Of a DNA stretch of 64,000 nt, positions 8,599-17,721 are shown piece by piece. This DNA is from Candidatus Stoquefichus sp. SB1. GTDB lineage: Bacteria; Bacillota_I; Bacilli_A; Erysipelotrichales; Coprobacillaceae. The position numbers were made by a program, and so were the translations under genes. Position 1 is the stretch's first letter. Every line of letters starts with the position of its first letter. The stretch spans positions 775,747 through 839,746 of the forward strand of contig NZ_LN852694.1 in the NCBI RefSeq assembly GCF_001244545.1. Reading direction: 5' to 3'. The notes below the pieces were generated by a model that was given only the letters and a program-made list of their open reading frames with translations, made no database searches and was not told where the DNA came from.

Positions 8599-9194
8599 AG
8601 ATACATATGATTTATTTAGCGGCAGGAAATAGCCGTCGCTTTGGTTCTAATAAATTGCTTTATGATTTTCATGGTATGCCATTATATCAATATGGTTTTA
8701 ATCAGTTATTGGAATTATTAAAAAAATATGATAATTATACGTTGGATGTTGTAACACAGTATGATGAAATCGTGAATGATATTCAAACATTATCATTTCC
8801 TCGCTTGTCCGTTATAAGAAGTAAAGAGAGTCAGTTAGGATTGTCTTATACAATTCATTCAGGAATAGAAAAATATAAAAATGAAGAGAATAGTTATTTT
8901 CTATTTCTAGTGGCTGATCAACCTTATATTCAATCGAAAACAATCGAATCTATGATTGATAAAGTTCTGCAGCTTCAAGCTCCTCTAGCAACTTTAAAAT
9001 ATCATCAACAATTTGCGAATCCAACAATGTTTCATAGTTGTTTTTATGATGAATTGATGATGTTAAGAGGTGATGAGGGAGGACGTAAGATAATAAAAAA
9101 ACATCAAGATATTTGTTTTGAATTTGTTGTTACAGATGCAAAGGAAATTCTTGATTATGATTGGAAAGATGATATAGATAAACAACTCTTGTAA
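8595..9194 (+). CDS. MocA-like molybdenum cofactor nucleotidyltransferase
   Basis: A 199-residue NTP-transferase of the MocA/MobA-like family. The N-terminal nucleotide-binding motif YLAAGNSRRFGSNKLL and the metal-binding ADQPYI (around residues 111-116) are clear. MocA attaches CMP to molybdopterin to make the dinucleotide cofactor used by xanthine-dehydrogenase-type enzymes, or assists insertion and sulfuration. The start overlaps the large-subunit stop as ATGA, so the protein is coupled to its client enzyme. It is the last gene of the operon and is followed by a terminator. Confidence 0.85.
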   Translation: MKIHMIYLAAGNSRRFGSNKLLYDFHGMPLYQYGFNQLLELLKKYDNYTLDVVTQYDEIVNDIQTLSFPRLSVIRSKESQLGLSYTIHSGIEKYKNEENSYFLFLVADQPYIQSKTIESMIDKVLQLQAPLATLKYHQQFANPTMFHSCFYDELMMLRGDEGGRKIIKKHQDICFEFVVTDAKEILDYDWKDDIDKQLL

Positions 9195-9208
9195 TGGGAG
9201 TTGTTTTT
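9181..9208 (+). terminator. Rho-independent terminator of the Mo-hydroxylase operon
   Basis: AACAACTC and GAGTTGTT form an eight-base-pair stem that includes the stop codon of the MocA-like gene, followed by TTTTT. Confidence 0.85.
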
Positions 9209-9429
9209 ATTTTGTTCATAATTTTTTATAAAATATATAATGATGTCTTAATTTTTTGAAGTTTATAACTTAGAGTATCACAGTTAGGAACTTGTTCTTT
9301 ATAACATCAATTCCATTTTCTTGAAAAAGCCATTGCTTGTGCATTTTAAGACATCTGTGTTTATTTCAAGCATATGAGTGGAAGACTCTTTTTAAGATAT
9401 GTTAGAATGCAATAAAGGATGTGGAAGAA

Positions 9430-11937
9430 ATGTTAATACAAAAAAGAAATGGTCTTTATCAAGACTATGATAGACATAAAATCAAAAATGCTATCTTAAA
9501 GGCATTTAAGAATTTAGATGAAACAATTGATCAATCTCATTTAGAGGATATTTTAAATGATGTTGAAAGTCAGATTCAGGAAAAAACCAGTGTTGAATAT
9601 ATTCAAGATAAAGTTGAAGAAGCTTTAATGGTTCATGGTTATTTACAGGTTGCTAAGGCTTATATTCTTTATCGACAAAGACATCATGAACATAGAGTTA
9701 TTATTGAAAATCTTGTTATGATGTTAAATGATGAAAATATCGAACCTATTTTGACAAAGATTCAACATGATTATCCGCAGGAAGAGTATTCTTTACAGTT
9801 ATTATTGGTAAAGTTAAAAACATTTTATAAAGAGGGTATGAATCAGCATGATGCTTTAAAGATGTTAATGAAAGCAAGTGTTGAATTAATCAGTAAAGAT
9901 GCCCCTGAATGGGAAAAGATATCAGCAAGATTTTTAACTTATGATATTCATCAAAGAATTGATGAAAAAATGATAATGATGGATATTCATTCTTTTTATG
10001 AGAAGTTGGTTTATTTAACAAGAGAGAATTATTATGGTGATTATATTTTAGAGCATTATTCATTTGCACAAGTTCAAGAATTAGAAGCATATATGAAAGA
10101 TGAACGTAATGAAATCTTTACATACAGTGGTTTAGAGTTAATTATGAAACGTTATTTAATTCAAGATAGAAATAGAGATATCTTAGAAAAACCTCAAGAA
10201 ATGTTTATGGGGATAGCAATGCATTTAGCAATGCAGGAAGAAGATAATGTGAAATGGGCAAAAGAGATTTATGATATTTTAAGTACATTAAAAGTGACTA
10301 TGGCAACCCCTACAATGTCTAATGCCAGAAAACCATTCCATCAAATGAGTTCATGTTTTATTGATACTGTTGACGATTCGTTAGCTGGTATTTATAAGAG
10401 CCTAGATAATTTTGCACAAGTTTCTAAACATGGTGGAGGAATGGGACTTTATTTTGGAAAGGTTCGTGCAAATGGCAGCAGTATTAGAGGATTTAAAGGG
10501 GCAGCTGGAGGTGTGATTCGTTGGTTAAGGTTAGTCAATGATACAGCAACAGCGGTTGATCAGTTAGGTGTCCGTCAAGGTGCTGCAGCTGTTTATTTAG
10601 ATGCGTGGCATAGAGATTTACCTGAATTTTTACAGATTCGTACAAATAATGGTGATGATCGTATGAAAGCACATGACATCTTTCCAGCTGTTTGTTACCC
10701 TGATTTATTTTGGAAACTGGCAAAGTGTGATTTAGATGCATCATGGTATATGATGTGTCCTCATGAAATTCATGAAATCAAAGGCTATTATCTTGAAGAC
10801 AGTTATGGTGAGGAATGGGAAAGAAAATATTATGAATGCGTAGAAGATGAACGTATTTCTAAACGTGTGATGTCTGTTAAAGATATTGTGCGATTGATTA
10901 TTAAATCTTTGGTAGAAACAGGAACACCTTTTGCATTTAATCGTGATCATGTCAATCGTATGAATCCTAATGCGCATAAAGGAATGATTTATTGTAGTAA
11001 TTTGTGTAGTGAAATTGCTCAAAATATGAGTGCTATGGAAATTTTGCCTCATGAAGAATTAAAAGTGAATGGTGAAACAATTGTTGTTGAGAAAACCAAA
11101 CCTGGAGATTTTGTTGTATGTAATTTAGCATCACTGACTTTAGGACATATTGATGTGACAAATGATGAAGAATTAAGACATATTATTCATGTTGTGATGA
11201 GAGCATTGGATAATGTTATTGATTTGAATTATTATCCTGTTCCTTATGCAAAAATCACCAATCAAAAATATCGTCCAGTAGGACTAGGGACAAGTGGATA
11301 TCACCATATGTTAGTGAAGTTAGGAATGACTTTTGAAAGTGATGAACATTTACAATTTGTTGATCAATTATATGAAAAAATCAATTATTATGCTTTAGAA
11401 GCTTCATGTGAGTTAGCAAAAGAAAAAGGAAGTTATGAATTCTTTCAAGAGAGTGATTTTGATACAGGAGCATATTTCCAAAAAAGAAACTATCAAAGTG
11501 ATGTTTGGCAATCATTACAAAAGGATATTCATGAACATGGTTTAAGAAATGGTTATTTATTAGCCATTGCTCCAACCAGTTCAACATCTATTATTGCGGG
11601 AACAACTGCTGCTGTTGATCCAATTATGAAGAAGTTTTTTATGGAAGAAAAAAAGGGAAGCATGATTACAAGAGTTGCTCCTGACTTAAATATGAAGACA
11701 TTTTGGTTATATAAGAATGCTCATCATATTGATCAAAAGTGGGTTATCAAAGCAGCAGGAATCAGACAAAGACATATTGATCAATCACAATCAGTTAATC
11801 TTTATATAACAAATGAATTTACATTTAGAAAACTTCTGGATTTGTATATTTTAGCATGGGAAAAAGGTGTCAAAACACTTTATTATGTGCGTAGTCAATC
11901 TTTAGAAGTAGAAGAATGTGAATCTTGTAGTGCTTAG
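9430..11937 (+). CDS. nrdA: Class I ribonucleotide reductase large (alpha) subunit
   Basis: An 835-residue class I ribonucleotide reductase alpha chain. An ATP-cone (residues 1-90, beginning MLIQKRNGLYQDYDRHKIKNAI) indicates allosteric activity control by ATP/dATP. The catalytic barrel shows the redox cysteine in MSSCFI, the thiyl-radical cysteine in NLCSEI, the tyrosine pair in LYYVRS near the C-terminus, and the C-terminal CESC pair that re-reduces the active site. GTG 9421 is open upstream, but ATG 9430 has better spacing from AAAGGA. No nrdI or nrdH is nearby, arguing for class Ia rather than Ib. Confidence 0.92.
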   Translation: MLIQKRNGLYQDYDRHKIKNAILKAFKNLDETIDQSHLEDILNDVESQIQEKTSVEYIQDKVEEALMVHGYLQVAKAYILYRQRHHEHRVIIENLVMMLNDENIEPILTKIQHDYPQEEYSLQLLLVKLKTFYKEGMNQHDALKMLMKASVELISKDAPEWEKISARFLTYDIHQRIDEKMIMMDIHSFYEKLVYLTRENYYGDYILEHYSFAQVQELEAYMKDERNEIFTYSGLELIMKRYLIQDRNRDILEKPQEMFMGIAMHLAMQEEDNVKWAKEIYDILSTLKVTMATPTMSNARKPFHQMSSCFIDTVDDSLAGIYKSLDNFAQVSKHGGGMGLYFGKVRANGSSIRGFKGAAGGVIRWLRLVNDTATAVDQLGVRQGAAAVYLDAWHRDLPEFLQIRTNNGDDRMKAHDIFPAVCYPDLFWKLAKCDLDASWYMMCPHEIHEIKGYYLEDSYGEEWERKYYECVEDERISKRVMSVKDIVRLIIKSLVETGTPFAFNRDHVNRMNPNAHKGMIYCSNLCSEIAQNMSAMEILPHEELKVNGETIVVEKTKPGDFVVCNLASLTLGHIDVTNDEELRHIIHVVMRALDNVIDLNYYPVPYAKITNQKYRPVGLGTSGYHHMLVKLGMTFESDEHLQFVDQLYEKINYYALEASCELAKEKGSYEFFQESDFDTGAYFQKRNYQSDVWQSLQKDIHEHGLRNGYLLAIAPTSSTSIIAGTTAAVDPIMKKFFMEEKKGSMITRVAPDLNMKTFWLYKNAHHIDQKWVIKAAGIRQRHIDQSQSVNLYITNEFTFRKLLDLYILAWEKGVKTLYYVRSQSLEVEECESCSA

Positions 11938-11948
11938 GAGGAATGAAA

Positions 11949-12989
11949 ATGGAATTAAAGCGTAAAGCATTGTTTAATGCATCTGGTGATACAGATGTGA
12001 GAAAACGTCGTATGATTAATGGAAATACAACAAATCTTAATGATTTTAATAATATGAAATACAGTTGGGTAAGTGACTGGTATCGTCAGGCAATGAATAA
12101 CTTTTGGATTCCAGAAGAAATTAATCTGACTCAGGATATTAAAGATTATCGTTTATTGAATGAATCTGAAAAAACAGCTTATGATAAGATTCTTTCTTTC
12201 CTTGTCTTTTTAGATTCACTGCAAACAGCGAATCTCCCTAATGTTGGTGAATATATTACTGCCAATGAAATTAATTTATGTTTAACGATTCAAGCCTTTC
12301 AAGAAGCTGTTCATTCACAAAGTTATAGCTATATGTTAGATTCGATTTGTTCACCAGTTCAAAGAGATGAAATCTTATATCAATGGAAATATGATGAACA
12401 TTTATTAAAAAGAAATGAATTCATTGGTGAACAATATAATGCCTTTTTAGAACATAGAGACAGTTTTCATTTTATGAAGACAATTATTGCTAATTATATA
12501 TTAGAAGGAATATACTTTTATTCAGGATTTATGTTCTTTTATAATTTAGGAAGAATGGGAAAGATGCCAGGATCTGCACAAGAAATCCGCTATATTAATA
12601 GAGATGAAAATACACATCTTTGGTTATTTAGAAATATGATTTTAGAACTTCAAAAAGAAGAACCCGATCTTTTTACACCTGATAAAATAGAAGTGTATAG
12701 AAGTATGATGAAACGTGGTGTAGAAGAAGAAATTGCCTGGGCTAAGTATGTGATTGGTGATCGTATTGAGGGATTGACAATGAACATGGTGAGTGATTAT
12801 ATTCATTATCTAGGTAATTTCCGTGCACAATCGATTCACTTTGAGCCATTGTTTGAAGGTTATATGGAAGAACCTGAATCTATGAAATGGGTAAGTATTT
12901 ACAGCAATGCGAATGATATCAAAACAGATTTCTTTGAAGCACGTTCTAGTGCATATGCAAAATCAAGTGCATTAGAAGATGATTTATAA
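11949..12989 (+). CDS. nrdB: Class I ribonucleotide reductase small (beta) subunit
   Basis: A 346-residue radical-generating subunit. Dimetal ligands are Asp89, Glu119 and His122 in the first half and the glutamate of ILEGIYF plus Glu/His of RDENTH in the second. Tyr126 sits four residues after His122, where the stable tyrosyl radical forms, so this is a tyrosyl-radical enzyme and not the Tyr-less class Ic type. The start is taken as ATG 11949, six bases after AGGAGGA; ATG 11943 would touch that site directly. It forms an operon with nrdA, 11 bases apart. Confidence 0.93.
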   Translation: MELKRKALFNASGDTDVRKRRMINGNTTNLNDFNNMKYSWVSDWYRQAMNNFWIPEEINLTQDIKDYRLLNESEKTAYDKILSFLVFLDSLQTANLPNVGEYITANEINLCLTIQAFQEAVHSQSYSYMLDSICSPVQRDEILYQWKYDEHLLKRNEFIGEQYNAFLEHRDSFHFMKTIIANYILEGIYFYSGFMFFYNLGRMGKMPGSAQEIRYINRDENTHLWLFRNMILELQKEEPDLFTPDKIEVYRSMMKRGVEEEIAWAKYVIGDRIEGLTMNMVSDYIHYLGNFRAQSIHFEPLFEGYMEEPESMKWVSIYSNANDIKTDFFEARSSAYAKSSALEDDL

Positions 12990-12997
12990 AATAAAAA

Positions 12998-13056
12998 GCA
13001 TCATAACAATTGTTATAATGCAATTGATGAAGATATATTGAAAGATATATCTTTTT
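12998..13056 (+). terminator. nrdAB terminator region with an extra palindrome
   Basis: A stem AAGATATAT (13030-13038) / ATATATCTT (13045-13053) followed by a T run is a good intrinsic terminator for nrdAB. Just upstream (12998-13021) is a near-perfect inverted repeat centred on ATAACAATTGTTAT that lacks a T run; it may extend the structure or be a separate site. Confidence 0.75.
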
Positions 13057-13068
13057 TATTGTGCTTAT

Positions 13069-15204
13069 TTATACAAATAAATAAGCAATTTGAGCAAATA
13101 AGAAACAAACAACTATACCAATGACTGTCGGAACAAGAAATGAAATGATTGACCATTTCCAACTACCAGTTTCTTTTTTGATAGTTATTAAAGTCGTTGA
13201 ACAAGGCCAGTGTATTAATGAGAATAACATCGTACTAATAGCAGTAATCCATGTCCAGCCATTTTGAACAAGCAAAGATTTCAGTTCAAAAAGATTACTC
13301 ATATCAAGAATTGTTCCTTGAGAAAGATAAGCCATAATAATGATAGGGAGTACAATTTCATTAGCTGGTAAACCTAAAATGAAAGCAATCAAAATAACCC
13401 CATCTAATCCTAATAACTTAGCAAAAGGATCTAGGAACTCCGCACAGTGATTCAGTAAGCTCATATCACCAATCATGATATTCGCCATCAGCCAGATAAT
13501 AAGACCAGCTGGAATTGCAACGACAACTGCTCTTCCTAAAACAAATAGCGTACGATCAAAGATTGATCTGACAATGATTTTCCCAATTTGAGGTTTACGA
13601 TAAGGTGGTAATTCTAAAGTGAATGAAGAAGGAATCCCTTTGAGTAATGTTTTAGAAAGATACTTTGTAACAATAAAAGTCATGACAATACCAAGCAGAA
13701 TAATTCCAGTCAAAAAGATAGCTGATAAAACAGAAGAGAAAAGTCCTGCTGAACTTACAAAAAACATAGTAATAATTGCAATTAAAGTTGGAAAACGACC
13801 ATTACATGGAACAAAGTTGTTAGTAATAATCGCAAGTAATCGTTCACGAGGTGAGTCAATAATACGACAACCTATGACACCCGCAGCATTACAGCCAAAT
13901 CCCATACACATTGTGAGAGCTTGTTTTCCACACGCATGACAGCATTTAAATGGTTTATCAAGATTATATGCAATACGTGGAAGATAACCAACATCTTCAA
14001 GAAGGGTAAAGAGTGGAAAGAAGATTGCCATTGGAGGTAACATGACAGAAACTACCCAGGCAAGTACTCTATAAATTCCAAGCACCAATACACCATGTAA
14101 CCATGCAGGTGCATGAATATACATAAAGAAATCAGTGAGTCTATCTTGGATATAAAAGAGAATATCAGATAAGAATTGAGATGGATAATTGGCACCAGTC
14201 ATGGTAATCCAGAATATAATAGCAAGTAAGGCAAGCATAATTGGATAACCTGTAAAGCGACTGGTTAGAATATGGTCGATTTTGCGATCTTTTTGATTGT
14301 AAGAGGCATCTTCATATGTGACAACATCTTGACATATATCTTCAGCGACGTGGACAAGTGATGAGACAATTTGATCTTTAATTTCTGTAGTATCAATATG
14401 ATGTTTTTGTAAGAGAAGCTGCGCTTTTTCTATTGCTAAAGCAAGATCATCTTGTTTTAAGAAGTCACTGCCTAAATGTTTATCTATTTCAATTAATAAA
14501 GAAGGGTCTTGTTCTAATAATTTTAAACTTAACCAACGACTGTTTAATTGCCCCTGTAATTTTTCTTCTAGAAGTGGTTGAATCAATGCAATAGCTTTTT
14601 CTAAAAGGTTTGGGTATGTGATAGAAATGTGTTCATGATGCTCTTTTGAATCAACAGTATCATCAAGACATTTCAAGAAACGGTCTAAAGATTTTTTCTG
14701 ACGTGCTACTGTACTTATCACAGGGACACCTAATTTTTGAGACAGCAAAGGTAAATTGATATGAATATTTTTACGAATGGCTTCATCCATTAAATTCACG
14801 CAAACAATAGTTTGGGGAGAAATTTCAATCGTCTGTAAAACAAGATTTAAATTTCTTTCTAAACATGTGGCATCACAAACAACAACCGTTAAATCTGGAT
14901 GTCCAAAACAAATGAAATTACGAGCAACTTCTTCTTCCGCAGAATGTGCCATTAAAGAATACGTGCCAGGGATATCGACCATAACATAAGCATGTTTTTC
15001 AGTTGAGCAATATCCTTGAGCATTACTAACAGTTTTTCCTGGCCAGTTACCAGTATGCTGATTCATACCTGTTAAATTATTAAAAACTGTACTTTTTCCA
15101 ACATTAGGATTTCCTGCTAAAGCAATCACTTTTGCATCAGGAGATTGTTTTATAATTTCTAATTCAACATTTTTGAGTTGATTTGATTGGATATCTTCCT
15201 TCAA
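13069..15204 (-). CDS. feoB: Ferrous iron transporter FeoB
   Basis: A 711-residue Fe(II) transporter. The cytoplasmic GTPase domain comes first, with G1 GNPNVGKST, G3 DIPGTYSL and G4 VNLMD, followed by a helical GDI-like region and a polytopic membrane domain with the Gate segments, including CHACGKQALTMCMGFGCNAAGV and LPRIAYN. No ATG exists before the GTPase domain, so the likely start is TTG 15202-15204, read with the GGAGG about ten bases upstream and lying inside the feoA coding end (41-base overlap). The overlap suggests tight coupling with feoA. Confidence 0.93.
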   Translation of the reverse strand: MKEDIQSNQLKNVELEIIKQSPDAKVIALAGNPNVGKSTVFNNLTGMNQHTGNWPGKTVSNAQGYCSTEKHAYVMVDIPGTYSLMAHSAEEEVARNFICFGHPDLTVVVCDATCLERNLNLVLQTIEISPQTIVCVNLMDEAIRKNIHINLPLLSQKLGVPVISTVARQKKSLDRFLKCLDDTVDSKEHHEHISITYPNLLEKAIALIQPLLEEKLQGQLNSRWLSLKLLEQDPSLLIEIDKHLGSDFLKQDDLALAIEKAQLLLQKHHIDTTEIKDQIVSSLVHVAEDICQDVVTYEDASYNQKDRKIDHILTSRFTGYPIMLALLAIIFWITMTGANYPSQFLSDILFYIQDRLTDFFMYIHAPAWLHGVLVLGIYRVLAWVVSVMLPPMAIFFPLFTLLEDVGYLPRIAYNLDKPFKCCHACGKQALTMCMGFGCNAAGVIGCRIIDSPRERLLAIITNNFVPCNGRFPTLIAIITMFFVSSAGLFSSVLSAIFLTGIILLGIVMTFIVTKYLSKTLLKGIPSSFTLELPPYRKPQIGKIIVRSIFDRTLFVLGRAVVVAIPAGLIIWLMANIMIGDMSLLNHCAEFLDPFAKLLGLDGVILIAFILGLPANEIVLPIIIMAYLSQGTILDMSNLFELKSLLVQNGWTWITAISTMLFSLIHWPCSTTLITIKKETGSWKWSIISFLVPTVIGIVVCFLFAQIAYLFV

Positions 15205-15442
15205 CCTTATCAGCCTCCATTATATTTTCTATAACGATATCTTGGCAATCTTCACTTCTAATCGCAATAACTGCTCCACGTATAAAGTACGCTGAGGGAT
15301 CACCTTGTGGACTACGTCCTAAACATTCAACAACAGTTCCATTAATGAGACCAATATCAAGAAGGCGACGACGCATATTGTCTGTTGCAGTTAGCGTTTT
15401 AACCTTTGCTTTTGCACCTATAGGCAAATTATTTAAATTCAT
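15164..15442 (-). CDS. feoA: Ferrous iron transport accessory protein FeoA
   Basis: A 92-residue SH3-like FeoA protein that helps FeoB import Fe(II). It has the family pattern of a short beta-barrel with MRRRLLDIGLINGTVVECLGRSPQGDPSAYFIRG, ending in a strand with AIRSEDCQDIVI. A GGAT ribosome binding site lies just ahead of ATG 15440-15442. It is divergent from the DtxR/MntR-like regulator, with a palindrome between them. Confidence 0.9.
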   Translation of the reverse strand: MNLNNLPIGAKAKVKTLTATDNMRRRLLDIGLINGTVVECLGRSPQGDPSAYFIRGAVIAIRSEDCQDIVIENIMEADKVEGRYPIKSTQKC

Positions 15443-15465
15443 AAAATCATCCTTTTTAACATATT

Positions 15466-15492
15466 TTAGGATAAGGAAACTTTTTATCCTAA
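15466..15492. promoter_or_regulatory. Candidate metalloregulator operator between feoA and the DtxR/MntR-like gene
   Basis: TTAGGATAA (15466-15474) and TTATCCTAA (15484-15492) form a perfect nine-base inverted repeat with a nine-base spacer. It lies 24 bases upstream of feoA and 58 bases upstream of the regulator. TTAGG/CCTAA half-sites are typical of DtxR-family operators, so iron- or manganese-dependent control of both directions by the adjacent regulator is plausible. Confidence 0.65.
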
Positions 15493-15549
15493 TTCAATGT
15501 ATGACTATTTCTTTCAATTGGTGATTGAAATAGAGAAAGGACTGAAAAA

Positions 15550-15999
15550 ATGAGCAAAGAACCTAGTGATTTTCATACTTTTACGGGCTATCGTATGACT
15601 TCTAGACAGGAACTCACTCCTGCAATGGAAGATTATTTAGAAATGATTTACAGACTTTATCATCAACAACAAAAAATTAGAATAGGCGATTTATCTCGTC
15701 ATTTAAACGTTCAACCTTCTTCAACTACAAAGATTGTTCAAAGACTCAAACAGTTTGGATATGTTGATTTTGAAAAATATGGGGATATTGCTTTAACTGA
15801 TAAAGGTATATTAGAAGGGGAGTATTTGTTGTATCGTCATGAAATTCTTCATCGTTTTTTATGTGTTCTTAATCATTCAGATGATGAATTGGAACAAGTT
15901 GAAAAGATAGAACATTTTATGGATAAGAAAACAATCTTAGAAATAGAAAAGCTAACTCAGTTGCTTGAAAATGATCCTCATTATCAAAATGATTTATGA
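15550..15999 (+). CDS. DtxR/MntR-family metal-dependent transcriptional regulator
   Basis: A 149-residue repressor with an N-terminal winged helix-turn-helix (residues 22-85, RIGDLSRHLNVQPSSTTKIVQRLKQFGYV) and a short dimerisation/metal domain without an SH3 domain. The metal ligands of B. subtilis MntR have counterparts: MEDYLE (Asp, Glu), the His of YRHEIL, and VEKIEH (Glu, Glu, His). The MntR-like ligand set suggests Mn or Fe sensing; the feoAB neighbours point to iron. It probably binds the palindrome at 15466-15492. Confidence 0.88.
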   Translation: MSKEPSDFHTFTGYRMTSRQELTPAMEDYLEMIYRLYHQQQKIRIGDLSRHLNVQPSSTTKIVQRLKQFGYVDFEKYGDIALTDKGILEGEYLLYRHEILHRFLCVLNHSDDELEQVEKIEHFMDKKTILEIEKLTQLLENDPHYQNDL

Positions 16000-16043
16000 T
16001 TTTAAATATCTATTTTTATGATATAAAACATATACGTACATGA

Positions 16044-16068
16044 TAAAAAAGACACCTTCCTAGGTGTC
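16044..16068 (-). terminator. Rho-independent terminator (minus strand)
   Basis: GACACCT / AGGTGTC forms a seven-base-pair stem. On the minus strand it is followed by TTTTTT, so it ends transcription of the membrane-anchored XRE gene. Confidence 0.8.
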
Positions 16069-16094
16069 CATTATATGAGAATGAAACATGAAAT

Positions 16095-16769
16095 TTATTT
16101 TACTATCTCAATTTGTTCATTCTTAGTGCCTGGATTTTTTTGAATGACTGTATAAAATAATGTTTTGTGTTCAATGATATTTTCGCCATAAGATTTACAA
16201 TAACTAAATCTAGGAACCTGATGAAATTGTGAAACTGCAATATAATCTGTAATAGTAAATAGACCAAATAGTATAATTATACATCCAATAATAGTCAAAA
16301 TACGTAATCTTCTTTTCATCAATAGATGTTGAGTTCCAAAATAAACGCTAATAACTAAAATCAATCCACCAATGATTGCATAAATACTTCCCCAGCTGCT
16401 GTCATTTGGAAATATTGCAAAAGCAGAAATCATTATAAAGATTCCAAATATTCCTAGTAGATAGGTTATAAGTCGTCGTTTCTCAATTTTTGTCTTATGG
16501 TCACTATATTCTGCTATTTTTACTGCTGTATCTCTTGTCTCTTGATTCATTTTCTCACTTTTCCTTTCACCATCAATAATTTCAGGTATGCTCACCTGAT
16601 AGAATTCAGATAGTTCAACCAACATACTGATATCTGGCATATTATTGCCTGTTTCCCATCTCGATACTGTTCTACTAGATACACTGAGTTTCTCAGCTAG
16701 AACTTCTTGGGTTAGGTTATTTTCTTTACGTAGTTTTTTCAAGAATAAACCTATTTTTTTCTGTTCCAA
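16095..16769 (-). CDS. XRE-family regulator with membrane domain
   Basis: A 224-residue protein with an N-terminal Cro/C1-type helix-turn-helix (residues 5-62, LRKENNLTQEVLAEKLSVSSRTVSRWE) and four hydrophobic segments between about residues 100 and 185. Such proteins bind DNA while anchored in the membrane and often sense envelope or peptide signals. No transporter or enzyme partner is adjacent, so the target is probably its own promoter. An inverted repeat ACGACA / TGTCGT lies about 50 bases upstream of the start. Confidence 0.8.
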   Translation of the reverse strand: MEQKKIGLFLKKLRKENNLTQEVLAEKLSVSSRTVSRWETGNNMPDISMLVELSEFYQVSIPEIIDGERKSEKMNQETRDTAVKIAEYSDHKTKIEKRRLITYLLGIFGIFIMISAFAIFPNDSSWGSIYAIIGGLILVISVYFGTQHLLMKRRLRILTIIGCIIILFGLFTITDYIAVSQFHQVPRFSYCKSYGENIIEHKTLFYTVIQKNPGTKNEQIEIVK

Positions 16770-16820
16770 GTGTTATACCTCCTTTCGTTAATATCATACA
16801 CTCTATGTATTCTCATTGAC

Positions 16821-16845
16821 ACGACACAAAGTGAGAAAATGTCGT
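16821..16845. promoter_or_regulatory. Inverted repeat upstream of the membrane XRE regulator
   Basis: ACGACA (16821-16826) and TGTCGT (16840-16845) are exact inverted copies 13 bases apart. Position and symmetry suit an autoregulatory operator. A further AGACA-N4-TGTCT inverted pair lies at about 16858-16871. Confidence 0.35.
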
Positions 16846-16973
16846 ATTTATGAATGAGACATCTTTGTCTATAAATATTTTCTTACAATCATAAGTTTAT
16901 ATTTTCCTTGTGTAAATGGATATACGACAACGCTCCATTTTGCATTATCATTATTTTTGTTTATACTTCTCAT

Positions 16974-17300
16974 TTACCAACATTTCATGTTTTTTTGAAA
17001 TTTCTCACAATAAGCTTGTTTTAACTCATCTTCAGTTATGTTATAACATAACAATATATCATTATCATACATAAGAACATCAGCCAATTCTTCAACAAGA
17101 TCTTTTCTTAATTCAATATCAGTAGAAGCATTTATATCTCCATGTTTTTTGACAATATCAATAACTTCACCTATTTCACCAATCATCCAAAGCATCTTAT
17201 TTTTTCCTGTTTCTTGATTAATGGGTTCCCATTTATCCTTATACTTATTTTGAAGATTTCTTTGCATTTCCTGCATTTGATTGATACTAAAATCTGACAT
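16974..17300 (-). CDS. MazG-like nucleotide pyrophosphohydrolase
   Basis: A 108-residue all-alpha NTP pyrophosphatase of the MazG-like group. The metal-binding helices are visible as EIGEVIDIVKKHG (ExxE) and EELADVLMYD (ExxD). Such small enzymes hydrolyse (d)NTPs to monophosphates and may clear non-canonical nucleotides. The ribosome binding site TTAAGGAGATT is strong. It is a single gene with no operon partner. Confidence 0.8.
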   Translation of the reverse strand: MSDFSINQMQEMQRNLQNKYKDKWEPINQETGKNKMLWMIGEIGEVIDIVKKHGDINASTDIELRKDLVEELADVLMYDNDILLCYNITEDELKQAYCEKFQKNMKCW

Positions 17301-17721
17301 ACTATTAATCTCCTTAAATTTTGAATTGATAAATATATTATATCATTAATGAATTTTAGAGTCATTTCTATTTTAGTCATAATACTTTAATATACTAAAA
17401 TAATTTTGGTTTCTCTTTGTAATATGATAAAATATAGACAATCATATCATAAAATTTAAAATAAGAAATGAGAATTCGTGACTATTAGGGATAGTGATTG
17501 ATCAATATTTCTATATCAAATATTGATTTATAAATAATAGGGATAGATAATGGGTATAGGAATTGAAAAAACAACTAAATATTGTATATGTTATTGCTGA
17601 AACTGAAGAAGTTCATAAAGTTTCAAAGTGATTTTTATAAAAATGTGGTTTTATAGAACATTTGAAAAATGAAATAATAAAATGGATATTGTTATAGAAA
17701 GGCTGTAAGAGGAATTGAATT
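17301..17721. other. Gene-free stretch with a decayed gene
   Basis: No intact gene is visible. The right half carries the acetyltransferase remnant described separately; the left half is AT-rich and holds the promoter region for the minus-strand MazG-like gene. Confidence 0.6.
17553..17697 (+). pseudogene. Remnant of a GNAT acetyltransferase
   Basis: One frame reads ELKKQLNIVYVIAETEEVHKVSK, then stop codons and a one-base slip, then KCGFIEHLKNEIIKWILL. The series resembles the C-terminal strand and the FY-KCGF segment of GNAT acetyltransferases. In-frame stops and the absence of the acetyl-CoA loop upstream show it is a fragment. The identification rests on a short match and is tentative. 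Confidence 0.4.

Noticed and set aside
9195-9429. Region before nrdA examined for NrdR boxes or a cobalamin riboswitch
   Set aside because: No pair of NrdR-type palindromes and no riboswitch core could be found; only AT-rich sequence with a weak promoter-like stretch.
13063-13086. Perfect hairpin GCTTATTTA / TAAATAAGC at the feoB stop codon as terminator
   Set aside because: Neither strand has a T run directly after it, so terminator function is not supported; it may only be chance AT symmetry.
13619-13939. 106-codon frame inside feoB on the opposite strand
   Set aside because: Lies completely within feoB with no start signals; a codon-bias shadow.
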